Positions 1 to 5,378 of a DNA stretch of 8,544 bases are shown one piece after another. The DNA is from JAJPHC01 sp035255945 (lineage in GTDB: Bacteria; Acidobacteriota; Thermoanaerobaculia; Gp7-AA8). The stretch spans positions 1-8,544 of the forward strand of contig DATEZA010000116.1 of NCBI GenBank assembly GCA_035255945.1, in the 5' to 3' direction. Below the pieces are notes generated by a model. The model did not search any database, had not been told where the DNA came from, and was given only the letters and a program-made list of their open reading frames with translations. The translations under genes were made by a program, and so were the position numbers. Each line of letters starts with the position of its first letter. Within the stretch, counting starts at the first letter, position 1.

Positions 1-2
1 TC

Positions 3-809
3 GAAGGAAAGACGCCGCCCCTGCCGTGCGACGACAACGAGCTGAAGACCGCGGCGGAGCAGATCGTGCCGGAGTATCTGAAGGCGATGGACGAGCTCGC
101 ATTTCATCGCGCGCTCGAAGCGGCGTGGAGGCTCGTGTCGGCGATCGATCGCTACATCGTGGCGCGCGAGCCGTGGAAGCATTTCAAGGAGAACGGCGCG
201 GACAACGCGCTGGCGCGCATCATCTGGAACTGTCTCGAGGCGCTGCGCATCGCATTCGTGATGGTCGCGCCGGTGATGCCGCAGATTGCGGCGGAAGGCC
301 TGTCGCGGATCGGCTCGGACGGAGATTTCACATCGAGTGCGCTGGCGTGGGGATGTCTGCCGAACGGAGTGCCGCTTCGTTCCGGCGACGCGCTGTTCCC
401 GGTCATCGACGCTGCTGCATTTCTGGAGAAGAAAATGGAACCGACTCCTCCTGTTGAAACCACCGAGGCTGCGCCTCCCGATCTGGCGAAGATCTCGATC
501 GATCAATTCATGCAGACCGAGCTGCGCGTGGCGGAAGTGCGCGCGGCGGAGCGCGTGCCGAAATCGAAGAAGCTGATCAGGATGTCGATCTTCACCGGCG
601 ACGACGAACGGACGATCGTGGCGGGCATCGGGACGAAGTACACGCCGGAGGAGCTGGTCGGACGGAAGGTCGTGATCGTGGCGAATCTGCAGCCGGCGAA
701 GCTGATGGGGATCGAGTCGAACGGCATGGTGCTGGCTGCGTCGATCGACGGCGAGCCGTCATTGTTGAGTGTCGATCCGAGTGTCCCCGCGGGAACGCGA
801 GTTCGCTGA
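3..809 (+). CDS. metG: Methionyl-tRNA synthetase, C-terminal part (5'-truncated by window)
   Basis: This is the 3' part of a cytosolic methionyl-tRNA synthetase, which charges tRNA-Met with methionine. The frame is open from base 3 to a TGA at 807-809, giving 268 visible residues; the catalytic Rossmann core lies outside the window. The first ~145 residues are the helical anticodon-binding domain, including REPWKHFK and the hydrophobic helix IAFVMVAPVMPQIA. A Pro/Glu-rich linker (PTPPVETTEAAPPD) follows. The last ~110 residues are an EMAPII/Trbp111-type tRNA-binding OB fold, with ISIDQFMQTELRVAEV, KSKKLIRMSI and the near-invariant ANLQPAKLMGIESNGMVLAA. This appended domain is normal for dimeric bacterial MetG. 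A GTG at 66 could look like a start but is internal. An intrinsic terminator follows about 100 bases downstream. The identification is secure. Confidence 0.95.
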   Translation, partial: EGKTPPLPCDDNELKTAAEQIVPEYLKAMDELAFHRALEAAWRLVSAIDRYIVAREPWKHFKENGADNALARIIWNCLEALRIAFVMVAPVMPQIAAEGLSRIGSDGDFTSSALAWGCLPNGVPLRSGDALFPVIDAAAFLEKKMEPTPPVETTEAAPPDLAKISIDQFMQTELRVAEVRAAERVPKSKKLIRMSIFTGDDERTIVAGIGTKYTPEELVGRKVVIVANLQPAKLMGIESNGMVLAASIDGEPSLLSVDPSVPAGTRVR

Positions 810-906
810 AAAATCTGTGGCCAGCGCGCGATCTCGGACCTAGATTGTGGAGCGTCGCTGATCCGTTGAATTGCGGCGACCCAGTCGGCGCACTCTAGCG
901 CGCCGC

Positions 907-941
907 GCCCTTTCCCGACGGCCGGGGAAAGGGCTTTTTTT
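907..941 (+). terminator. Rho-independent terminator after metG
   Basis: A 10-bp perfect stem (GCCCTTTCCC at 907-916 pairing with GGGAAAGGGC at 925-934) encloses an 8-base loop and is followed directly by seven T (935-941). This is a canonical intrinsic terminator for rightward transcription leaving metG. In the other direction the stem lacks a downstream T-run, so it should act on the + strand only. The rest of the 810-1002 gap shows no convincing gene. A weak GTCGC/GCGAC hairpin around 855-880 could belong to a small transcript, but I cannot name one. Confidence 0.85.
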
Positions 942-1004
942 GTGTGATTGGTCGTCTGATGCGCAACTACACGTTCGATAATTTTCTGGTGGACGGGTCG
1001 TAAA

Positions 1005-1099
1005 GCAGAAGGCAGAAGGCAGAAGGCAGAAATGCTCCGCCACACGTAAGATCGTGCGTCTCGGCGGAGCATTTCTGCCTTCTGCCTTCTGCCTTCTGC
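1005..1099. repeat. 37-bp perfect inverted repeat of AGAAGGC heptamers
   Basis: The left arm (1005-1041) and right arm (1063-1099) are exact reverse complements over 37 bases, separated by a 21-base spacer. The outer part of each arm is about four tandem copies of a 7-base unit (AGAAGGC, read GCCTTCT on the right). The inner 10 bases (ATGCTCCGCC) are unique sequence. The right array ends inside the TAA stop codon of the leftward arsS gene (last unit 1098-1104, stop 1103-1105). In RNA it would fold into a very stable hairpin in the arsS 3' end. It may terminate or stabilise transcripts between the convergent metG and arsS genes. It has no T-run, so it is not a classical terminator. Confidence 0.9.
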
Positions 1100-1102
1100 C
1101 TT

Positions 1103-2122
1103 TTATGACGTCGTCGAGCCGCCGCACGAGCTCCCCGCCCCTGCCGTACATCCGTAGCAGTGCGGACGTGTCACGATCTGCCGCTTCTGCCACGCCTCGA
1201 AATCGAAGTTCTCGATCGTCATCTCCGGTTCGGCATCGAGCTCGAGCATCTGGTTGAAGTCGCAATCGAAGAGGCGGCCATCCCACGACACTGAAATGGT
1301 GTTGCGGCACATCAGGCCCGCGACGGCGGACTCGTTATAGCCGGCGATGAGGCGATCCATGTAGCCGTCGAGATTGTTCGAATCGACGAGCCATTCCAGG
1401 AAGCGCGAGATCGGCATGTTGTTGAGCGCGAGCAGGCGATCGAATTCGATGCCGAAGTCGCGCGCCAGCGCCACCTTCCACTCCGGCTCGACCTCCGCCT
1501 GCCGCGGCGCGAGAAACGCACCGGCCGGATTCATCATCAGCGAGAGCACCTTCGCCGGATCGCCCTTGCCGTAACCGACGGAGTTCAGCAACCGCAGCGC
1601 TTCGATCGATTTGTCGAATGCACCGTCTCCGCGTTGCGCGTCGGTGCTGCGCTGGCGATAGTGCGGCAGCGACGCGACGATCTCGACGTCGTGATTGGCG
1701 AGCCACTGCGCCAGTCCTTCATTGCGTTGCATCAGCAGCACCGAGAGATTGCAGCGATCGATGATGTGCTTGCCTCGCGCGCGCGCCGACTCGACGAGAT
1801 AGCGAAAGTCGGGATGCAGCTCCGGAGCGCCGCCGGTGATGTCGACGGTGTGCGCGGCGGTCTGATCGAGGGCGCGCAGACAGGCATCGATCGTCGTCCG
1901 GCTCATCATCGCGTCGGTGCGATCGGGTCCGGCATCGACGTGACAGTGCCGGCAAGTCATGTTGCACAACTTGCCGGTGTTGATCTGGAAGATCTCCAGC
2001 CGGTTCGGCGTCAGCTCCGTGGCGAACGGTGCGAACCGGTCGAGCAGCGCGAGCTGTTCGGTCGGATGCGAGAGCGGCGAGTGTCGTGCGGAGAGTGAGG
2101 TAATCCGCGGCTTGGCGCTCAC
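1103..2122 (-). CDS. arsS: Arsenosugar biosynthesis radical SAM protein ArsS
   Basis: 339-residue radical SAM enzyme. The N-terminal core holds the [4Fe-4S] motif CNMTCRHC (Cys53, Cys57, Cys60), then a SAM-contacting VDITGGAPELHP stretch near residue 95. The C-terminal DUF3641-type region carries further cysteines (C272, C287) and the family hallmark HCYGCTAGAGSSCGG near the end (C322, C325, C333). Known ArsS proteins use SAM to adenosylate dimethylarsinous acid in arsenosugar synthesis; some family members carry selenocysteine, but here every position is Cys. I chose the GTG at 2122 because it forms a GTGA overlap with the stop of the upstream CMD gene, which indicates translational coupling. 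The longer open frame upstream is only antisense to, or overlapping with, that gene. It is the last gene of the leftward operon, and its TAA runs into the heptamer hairpin. No arsM methyltransferase is visible in the window. Confidence 0.92.
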   Translation of the reverse strand: MSAKPRITSLSARHSPLSHPTEQLALLDRFAPFATELTPNRLEIFQINTGKLCNMTCRHCHVDAGPDRTDAMMSRTTIDACLRALDQTAAHTVDITGGAPELHPDFRYLVESARARGKHIIDRCNLSVLLMQRNEGLAQWLANHDVEIVASLPHYRQRSTDAQRGDGAFDKSIEALRLLNSVGYGKGDPAKVLSLMMNPAGAFLAPRQAEVEPEWKVALARDFGIEFDRLLALNNMPISRFLEWLVDSNNLDGYMDRLIAGYNESAVAGLMCRNTISVSWDGRLFDCDFNQMLELDAEPEMTIENFDFEAWQKRQIVTRPHCYGCTAGAGSSCGGSTTS

Positions 2123-2454
2123 ATCCCGACCTTTTCCACGTGCTCCTTCATCTGCATTCCATGCACGAGCGACGCTCCGCCGCGAATGGCGCACGCGACG
2201 TGAATCGCTTCCGTCATCTGCTCGAGGTCGGAGCCTTTCTGCAGACATTCGGACGTGTATGCATCGATGCAGTACGGACACTGCACGGTGTGCGCGACGG
2301 CAAGCGCGATCAGCGCCTTCTCACGCTCGGTCAACGCTCCCGGCGCAAACACCGCCCCGTAGTAATCAAAGAATTTCTTCGCCAGCTCCGGCGAGCCTTC
2401 GGCGATGTTCCCGAAAGCCTTCAGATGGTCGGCGCTGTAGTAGTGATCTCCCAT
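2119..2454 (-). CDS. Arsenosugar-associated AhpD/CMD-like (peroxidase-like) protein
   Basis: 111-residue protein of the carboxymuconolactone decarboxylase/AhpD superfamily, of the type that regularly accompanies arsS. The helical core LTEREKALIALAVAHTVQCPYC carries the redox pair Cys59-x-x-Cys62, followed by IDAYTSEC and a second helix, EQMTEAIHVACAIRGGASLVHG. In AhpD the CxxC is followed four residues later by a histidine of the proton relay; here that position is Tyr66. Peroxidase activity is therefore uncertain, and a thiol/arsenic redox role is possible. The ATG at 2454 is chosen because AGGAGG (2463-2468) lies 8 bases upstream. The longer upstream frame would start inside the repeat cluster. 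Its stop overlaps the arsS start by four bases. Confidence 0.9.
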   Translation of the reverse strand: MGDHYYSADHLKAFGNIAEGSPELAKKFFDYYGAVFAPGALTEREKALIALAVAHTVQCPYCIDAYTSECLQKGSDLEQMTEAIHVACAIRGGASLVHGMQMKEHVEKVGM

Positions 2455-2462
2455 GTCGGAGT

Positions 2463-2468
2463 CCTCCT
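2463..2468 (-). promoter_or_regulatory. Shine-Dalgarno of the CMD-like gene
   Basis: AGGAGG on the minus strand, 8 bases from the ATG at 2454. It fixes the start of the CMD-like gene and lies between that gene and the hairpin-repeat cluster. Confidence 0.8.
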
Positions 2469-2485
2469 GTCGTTGTGCGCGGTTT

Positions 2486-2592
2486 GTGTAGGACAAGCTC
2501 TCAGCTTGTCCGGACAAGCTGGAGAGCTTGTCCTACACAGACAAGCTGGAGAGCTTGTCCTACACGGACAAGCTGGAGAGCTTGTCCTACAC
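2486..2592. repeat. Cluster of four 26-27-bp palindromic hairpin repeats
   Basis: There are three direct 27-base copies (2512-2538, 2539-2565, 2566-2592) and one inverted 26-base copy (2486-2511). Each copy has stem GGACAAGCT / AGCTTGTCC, loop GGAG and a TACAC tail; the middle copy begins AGACA. The inverted copy lacks one base. It sits head-to-head with its neighbour, making a near-perfect 53-base palindrome (2486-2538). On the minus strand the direct copies code for three tandem VGQALQLV units at the end of the glycosyltransferase. The same family recurs at 4819-4845. There are no spacers, so this is not a CRISPR; it behaves like a dispersed REP-type element. In mRNA it would place hairpins between the glycosyltransferase and CMD genes. 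Confidence 0.92.
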
Positions 2593-3193
2593 CCGGAGGA
2601 GCGCGTGGGGCAGCGCGTGCGGACACGAGGGGACGGGGAAACGTGGGATCGATGAATGGCGCGAAGTCGCCGCGCGGAACATCGCGCAACAAGCGGCGCG
2701 CATCGTCGAGCGTATCGATGTCGTCGACGCGCGGCAGCTCGTTGAACGGCAGGCACGCGCGCAATGCCTGCGCGGCATGGGCGCGATCGGCGACGACATC
2801 GTCCCAATCAATTGATGGCAGCTCGCTGAATCCGGCGAGCGCGAATCCGCCGTCGCGACTGGCTGCAATCACGGGCGACGTGGCATCGAGCGCGCGCTGC
2901 ACGATCCGCTCGTCGATCGGCGCATCGCCGGCGACGATGAGCACGCGCTCGTGTCCCCGATCGAAGCAATGACGCAACGCCGTCTCGATCTGCGAGCCGA
3001 GCGTGCCGATCGTGAACACCGCATCGCCGACGAGGAACGACTGGTCATCGTGCCGCGCGACGTACACCTCGGCGTCGAGCGTACGCAGGCGGCGCAGCAG
3101 CGCGCCGTGCAAGCGGCTCAGGAATCCGCGCGGAAGATTCTTCTGCCGTTCATCCCGCGCAGCGTTCCCGCAGAACAGCACGATTGCGGACAT
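2501..3193 (-). CDS. DUF2064/TIGR04282-like glycosyltransferase of arsenosugar operon
   Basis: 230-residue protein related to the small GT-A-fold glycosyltransferases (DUF2064, TIGR04282) found beside arsS. It presumably transfers the sugar moiety in arsenosugar formation; this role is inferred from the family and neighbours. Visible motifs are an N-terminal beta strand SAIVLFCGN, a basic ERQKNLPRGF segment where related enzymes carry KxPxPGxxKTRL, VLIVAGDAPIDE (residues 84-95, the GxDxP-like metal/nucleotide site) and RDGGFALAG (113-121). The N-terminal donor loop is therefore a variant. The start ATG at 3193 gives the family's usual N-terminus, though no good Shine-Dalgarno precedes it. The last ~28 residues (VGQALQLV three times, then RTS) are encoded by the palindromic repeat cluster and are unlikely to be native. 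The stop TGA exists only because the inverted repeat copy lacks one G. It starts 23 bases after the VOC stop. Confidence 0.8.
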   Translation of the reverse strand: MSAIVLFCGNAARDERQKNLPRGFLSRLHGALLRRLRTLDAEVYVARHDDQSFLVGDAVFTIGTLGSQIETALRHCFDRGHERVLIVAGDAPIDERIVQRALDATSPVIAASRDGGFALAGFSELPSIDWDDVVADRAHAAQALRACLPFNELPRVDDIDTLDDARRLLRDVPRGDFAPFIDPTFPRPLVSARAAPRAPPGVGQALQLVRVGQALQLVCVGQALQLVRTS

Positions 3194-3216
3194 CGAGCGT
3201 CGATTGTAAGCCGCCG

Positions 3217-3597
3217 TCAGTCGTCGACGTGTTGCGATACGGAAAGCGTGTTGCCATCCGGATCCTTGAACCACGCCACGCGATCGCCGGACGGAGCGGT
3301 CCAGACGCCGCGGTCGTCCTGTCCCGGAAATCCGTAGCGCTCGAACTGCACGCCGCGCTGCTGCAGTCCGCTGACGGTGCTGTCCATGTCCGTCACGCGC
3401 CAGCCGAGGAGCGTGAACGGGAAGGGCTTGAAATCGGGCGCTTTCGCGATGCGGATGAAGATGCCGTTCGCCTCGAGGACCATGGCGAAGCCGTCATTCT
3501 TCACGTAGCGGAGGCCGAGCGCGCCTTCGTAAAACGCGCGCGCTTTGTCGAAGTCGTTGGTGGGAACGAACGCCATGATGTCTGTCGTGCCGAGCAT
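3217..3597 (-). CDS. VOC-family (glyoxalase/dioxygenase fold) protein
   Basis: 126-residue single-module vicinal-oxygen-chelate protein. It has two beta-alpha-beta-beta-beta units: MAFVPTNDFDKARAFYEGALGLRYV (about residues 8-32) and a second half ending WTAPSGDRVAWFKDPDGNTLSVSQH. The FKDPDGN turn is the usual family signature. The substrate is unknown. It is the first gene of the leftward arsenosugar-type operon. However, it has no cysteine at all, so it cannot be an ArsI C-As lyase, which needs a vicinal Cys pair. I prefer the ATG at 3597 because homologues tend to start MLG..., but an in-frame ATG at 3612 adds five residues (MYLAR). Neither has a clear Shine-Dalgarno. It is divergent from the zinc-ribbon gene. 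Confidence 0.85.
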   Translation of the reverse strand: MLGTTDIMAFVPTNDFDKARAFYEGALGLRYVKNDGFAMVLEANGIFIRIAKAPDFKPFPFTLLGWRVTDMDSTVSGLQQRGVQFERYGFPGQDDRGVWTAPSGDRVAWFKDPDGNTLSVSQHVDD

Positions 3598-3667
3598 GCG
3601 CGCAAGATACATCGCCGGACATCACCGCGCTTTCGCCGCTGCGCCAGAAAGTATCGCGAACGCGTCA

Positions 3668-3673
3668 TATAAT
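3668..3673 (+). promoter_or_regulatory. Possible -10 box (TATAAT) of the zinc-ribbon gene
   Basis: A perfect TATAAT stands out in GC-rich sequence, 11 bases before the ATG at 3685. No TTGACA-like -35 is found at 17 bases, and no Shine-Dalgarno precedes the ATG. If used, transcription would start only a few bases before the codon, giving a nearly leaderless mRNA. The support is moderate to weak. Confidence 0.4.
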
Positions 3674-3684
3674 TCGCGCATCCC

Positions 3685-4326
3685 ATGATCATCTTCGGCA
3701 CACGCGGCATCCGTATGAAGGGCGGCACTGGGACGTTCTACTGTCCGCAGTGCGCCGGCGCGAGGCAGTACACGCTGCGCAAGATGCGCCGTTTCTTCAC
3801 GCTCTACTTCATCCCGCTCATTCCGCTCGACGTGATCGGCGAGTACATCGAGTGCAATTACTGCCACGGCACGTTCCGCCCCGAGGTGCTGCAGTCCGAA
3901 GCGCGGCCCGCCGCGGAGCCGGCACGGGCGAGCACGCAGGTCGACACGAGCATTCGCCGCGCGCTGCTCAGCGTGTTGATTGCGGATGGGAATCCCTCCC
4001 CTGCCGCGCGTCAGGCCGCGCACGATGCGATGCGCACGGTTGCCGCCGGTGATGCGAGCGAGCTCGATGCATCGATCGAGTCGGCGCTCAGGCGTCCGAT
4101 GAATGCGACGGGCGACATCGAAGCGATCATCGATGCGCTCGATTACAACCGGCGCGAAGCGCTGATCCGCGCGTGCGTGACGATCGCGCAGGCCGACGGC
4201 ACGATGAGCGCGGCGGAAGAGAAGCAGATTCGCGCGCTGGCGAAGGCCGCGCAGATCACCGACGCGCATCTCGCCGGCATCATCGCCACCGCGCCGAGGA
4301 TGACCGTTGCGCAGATTTCTTCTTAG
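3685..4326 (+). CDS. Zinc-ribbon protein with TerB-like C-terminal domain
   Basis: 213-residue protein of unknown function. Residues 1-65 form a zinc ribbon with two CxxC knuckles (Cys20/Cys23 in CPQC, Cys57/Cys60 in CNYC). They flank a conserved hydrophobic hairpin, RRFFTLYFIPLIPLDVIGEYIEC, typical of the zinc-ribbon_15 type and possibly membrane-apposed. A linker rich in Ala/Pro/Glu follows (about 70-85). The C-terminal ~120 residues are helical, with CVTIAQADGTMSAAEEKQIRALAKAAQI, resembling TerB/DUF533 domains (an acidic ADG-x-x-xxxE metal-binding-like turn). The ATG at 3685 lacks a Shine-Dalgarno but follows a TATAAT. Its 3' end overlaps the next gene by 20 bases, suggesting a two-gene operon. 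The specific role is not recognisable. Confidence 0.85.
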   Translation: MIIFGTRGIRMKGGTGTFYCPQCAGARQYTLRKMRRFFTLYFIPLIPLDVIGEYIECNYCHGTFRPEVLQSEARPAAEPARASTQVDTSIRRALLSVLIADGNPSPAARQAAHDAMRTVAAGDASELDASIESALRRPMNATGDIEAIIDALDYNRREALIRACVTIAQADGTMSAAEEKQIRALAKAAQITDAHLAGIIATAPRMTVAQISS

Positions 4327-4915
4327 CTGCTTTGCGGCTTCGTTGAATGCGTTTGTGCTGATGCTCGTGCGCGGCTCGCTCGACGTGACGTTCCTGCTGC
4401 TCGTCACGCTTTGGGTGGTCATCGAAGGAACGCTCGCCGATGAAGTGCCGCGCGGCTCGCGCAATCTCGCCGTACTCGCATCGCTCACCGGCTTCGCGAT
4501 CGTCGCGCTGTTCGTCGTCGCATTGCAGAGCCGCGGCGGCTCGACGTTCGGCGCACTGGTGATGCTTGCCGGCATCGCGCTCCGCTGCATCGCGATCTAC
4601 ACGCTCGGCGATCGCTTCGTGTCCGAGTTGCGCGCCGACGCGCCGTTGATCAGACGCGGCGTCTATCGCTTTCTCGATCACCCGTCCGAGGCCGGCCTGC
4701 TGACGCTGACCCTCGGCGCATGCGTGCTGTTCGGAAGCATCGCGGCGTTCGCGATCTGGTTGTTTGCGGTGCTACCGCTGACGATCGCGCGCGTGCGAAT
4801 CGAGAACACGTTCCTTCGGGACAAACAGGAGTGTTTGTCCTACACGCACATCACGTCGTCGACGATGCCGACGACGACCGAGCGCACCGGACCGTCTTTC
4901 GAGTCCAGCACCTGA
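4307..4915 (+). CDS. ICMT-like integral membrane protein with repeat-encoded tail
   Basis: 202-residue hydrophobic protein with about five membrane segments (FAASLNAFVLMLV, FLLLVTLWVVIEG, LAVLASLTGFAIVALFVVAL, ALVMLAGIALRCIAIY, LLTLTLGACVLFGSIAAFAIWLF). The signature RRGVYRFLDHPSEAGLL followed by LPLTIARVRIENTFL matches the C-terminal SAM-binding region of isoprenylcysteine carboxyl methyltransferase-like enzymes (GxYxxxRHPxYxG...RIxxEE). A methyltransferase on a lipid or thiol is plausible but unproven. The TTG at 4307 is chosen because GAGGA (4296-4300) lies six bases upstream; it overlaps the previous gene by 20 bases. From about 4819 the frame runs through a 27-bp palindromic repeat (RDKQECLSYT). 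It then continues antisense to the BMC-P gene to a TGA at 4913-4915, so the last ~30 residues look acquired. Confidence 0.78.
   Translation: MRRFLLSCFAASLNAFVLMLVRGSLDVTFLLLVTLWVVIEGTLADEVPRGSRNLAVLASLTGFAIVALFVVALQSRGGSTFGALVMLAGIALRCIAIYTLGDRFVSELRADAPLIRRGVYRFLDHPSEAGLLTLTLGACVLFGSIAAFAIWLFAVLPLTIARVRIENTFLRDKQECLSYTHITSSTMPTTTERTGPSFESST
4819..4845. repeat. Single 27-bp palindromic repeat, same family as 2486-2592
   Basis: Stem GGACAAAC (4819-4826) pairs with GTTTGTCC (4833-4840) around an AGGAGT loop, followed by TACAC. The length and tail are identical to the copies at 2512-2592. It lies where the rightward ICMT-like gene meets the leftward BMC operon. On the minus strand its TACAC end reads GTGTA. 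Together with the following stem base this supplies the final Val codon and the TAG stop of the BMC-P gene. It could act as a bidirectional 3'-end hairpin, but there is no T-run. Confidence 0.88.
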
Positions 4916-5109
4916 CGCGCGCCGTTCCCTTCATCGAGCACGAGCACGCGCTCGTCGGCGCCAGCGCCGACCGCATCCGCCGCGATCAGGTAATCGCCGG
5001 TCGGCTTGCAGTGGTGATCGATCTTCTCGATCACCAGCAGGCGATGCGAGTCATAGAAACGATGCTTGATCGTTCCGTGGATCTCGCCGATGACGCGTCC
5101 GAGGATCAT
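4840..5109 (-). CDS. BMC-P shell vertex protein (EutN/CcmL family), last gene of operon
   Basis: 89-residue EutN/CcmL (Pfam 03319) protein that forms pentamers capping the vertices of the microcompartment shell. It begins with the family's beta strand MILGRVIGEI and has the LLVIEKID strand. It also carries the diagnostic AADAVGAGADERVLVLDEGNGARQVL (residues 43-68) and ends with SVVVGIVDDV. Length is normal for the family. Its ATG overlaps the stop of the preceding BMC-P gene (ATGA at 5106-5109), suggesting translational coupling. The final codon and stop come from a palindromic repeat. It overlaps antisense with the 3' end of the ICMT-like gene by 76 bases. It carries the canonical DAVGAG motif, as does the BMC-P at 7481. 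Confidence 0.95.
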   Translation of the reverse strand: MILGRVIGEIHGTIKHRFYDSHRLLVIEKIDHHCKPTGDYLIAADAVGAGADERVLVLDEGNGARQVLDSKDGPVRSVVVGIVDDVMCV

Positions 5110-5378
5110 GCGGTGATGTTCACTCCATCGATGATGGCGATGATGGCGTGATCGACCGGGACGAACGACGGCTCGAGCGCCATCGCGGCTTCGCGTCCCC
5201 CTTCGAACGACACGAGCTCGCCGATACCGGCCATGCGCGTGGAGTCGGCGCAGACGATCGCTTTGCCTTTCGGCGCGAGTGACTTGTCGAGCGGCTGCAC
5301 GATCAGCATCGGCACGCCTTCCAGTCCCGGCGTGACGATGCACGGCACGACCTGGCCGATCACGCGTCCGAGGAGCAT
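5106..5378 (-). CDS. Divergent BMC-P shell vertex protein
   Basis: 90-residue EutN/CcmL-family pentamer. The frame of the fold is clear: MLLGRVIGQVVPCIV, then MLIVQPLD and, at the end, PVDHAIIAIID. The central motif differs: canonical DAVGAGxxExVLV...GSSAR is replaced by ADSTRMAGIGELVSFEGGREAAM (residues 44-66). This resembles a separate BMC-P subtype found in loci that encode three pentamer paralogues, suggesting it fills a distinct vertex or assembly role. GGGGAG lies about eight bases before the ATG at 5378. The start shares one base with the upstream stop (TAATG), and the end overlaps the next ATG by four bases. Confidence 0.92.
   Translation of the reverse strand: MLLGRVIGQVVPCIVTPGLEGVPMLIVQPLDKSLAPKGKAIVCADSTRMAGIGELVSFEGGREAAMALEPSFVPVDHAIIAIIDGVNITA

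Noticed and set aside
842..905. Possible tRNA or riboswitch between metG and the terminator
   Set aside because: There is a short GTCGC/GCGAC stem but no cloverleaf, no GTTCRA arm and no riboswitch core I can recognise. It may be plain 3' UTR.
1103..2281. Longer 392-residue ArsS beginning at 2281
   Set aside because: The extra N-terminus is arginine-rich and overlaps the CMD-like gene. The GTG at 2122 gives a GTGA coupling junction.
2486..2592. Regularly spaced direct repeats suggesting a CRISPR array
   Set aside because: The units abut with no unique spacers, one copy is inverted, each unit is itself a hairpin, and no cas genes are present.
1959..2972. 337-residue plus-strand open frame
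   Set aside because: It is Ser/Arg-rich and antisense to three well-supported genes; a shadow of high GC content.
3217..3612. VOC gene as an ArsI C-As lyase because of its arsenic neighbours
   Set aside because: The protein contains no cysteine, so the vicinal Cys pair required by ArsI is missing.
3622..4590. 322-residue minus-strand open frame
   Set aside because: Its Arg/His/Ala-rich composition and antisense position to the zinc-ribbon and ICMT-like genes mark it as a shadow frame.
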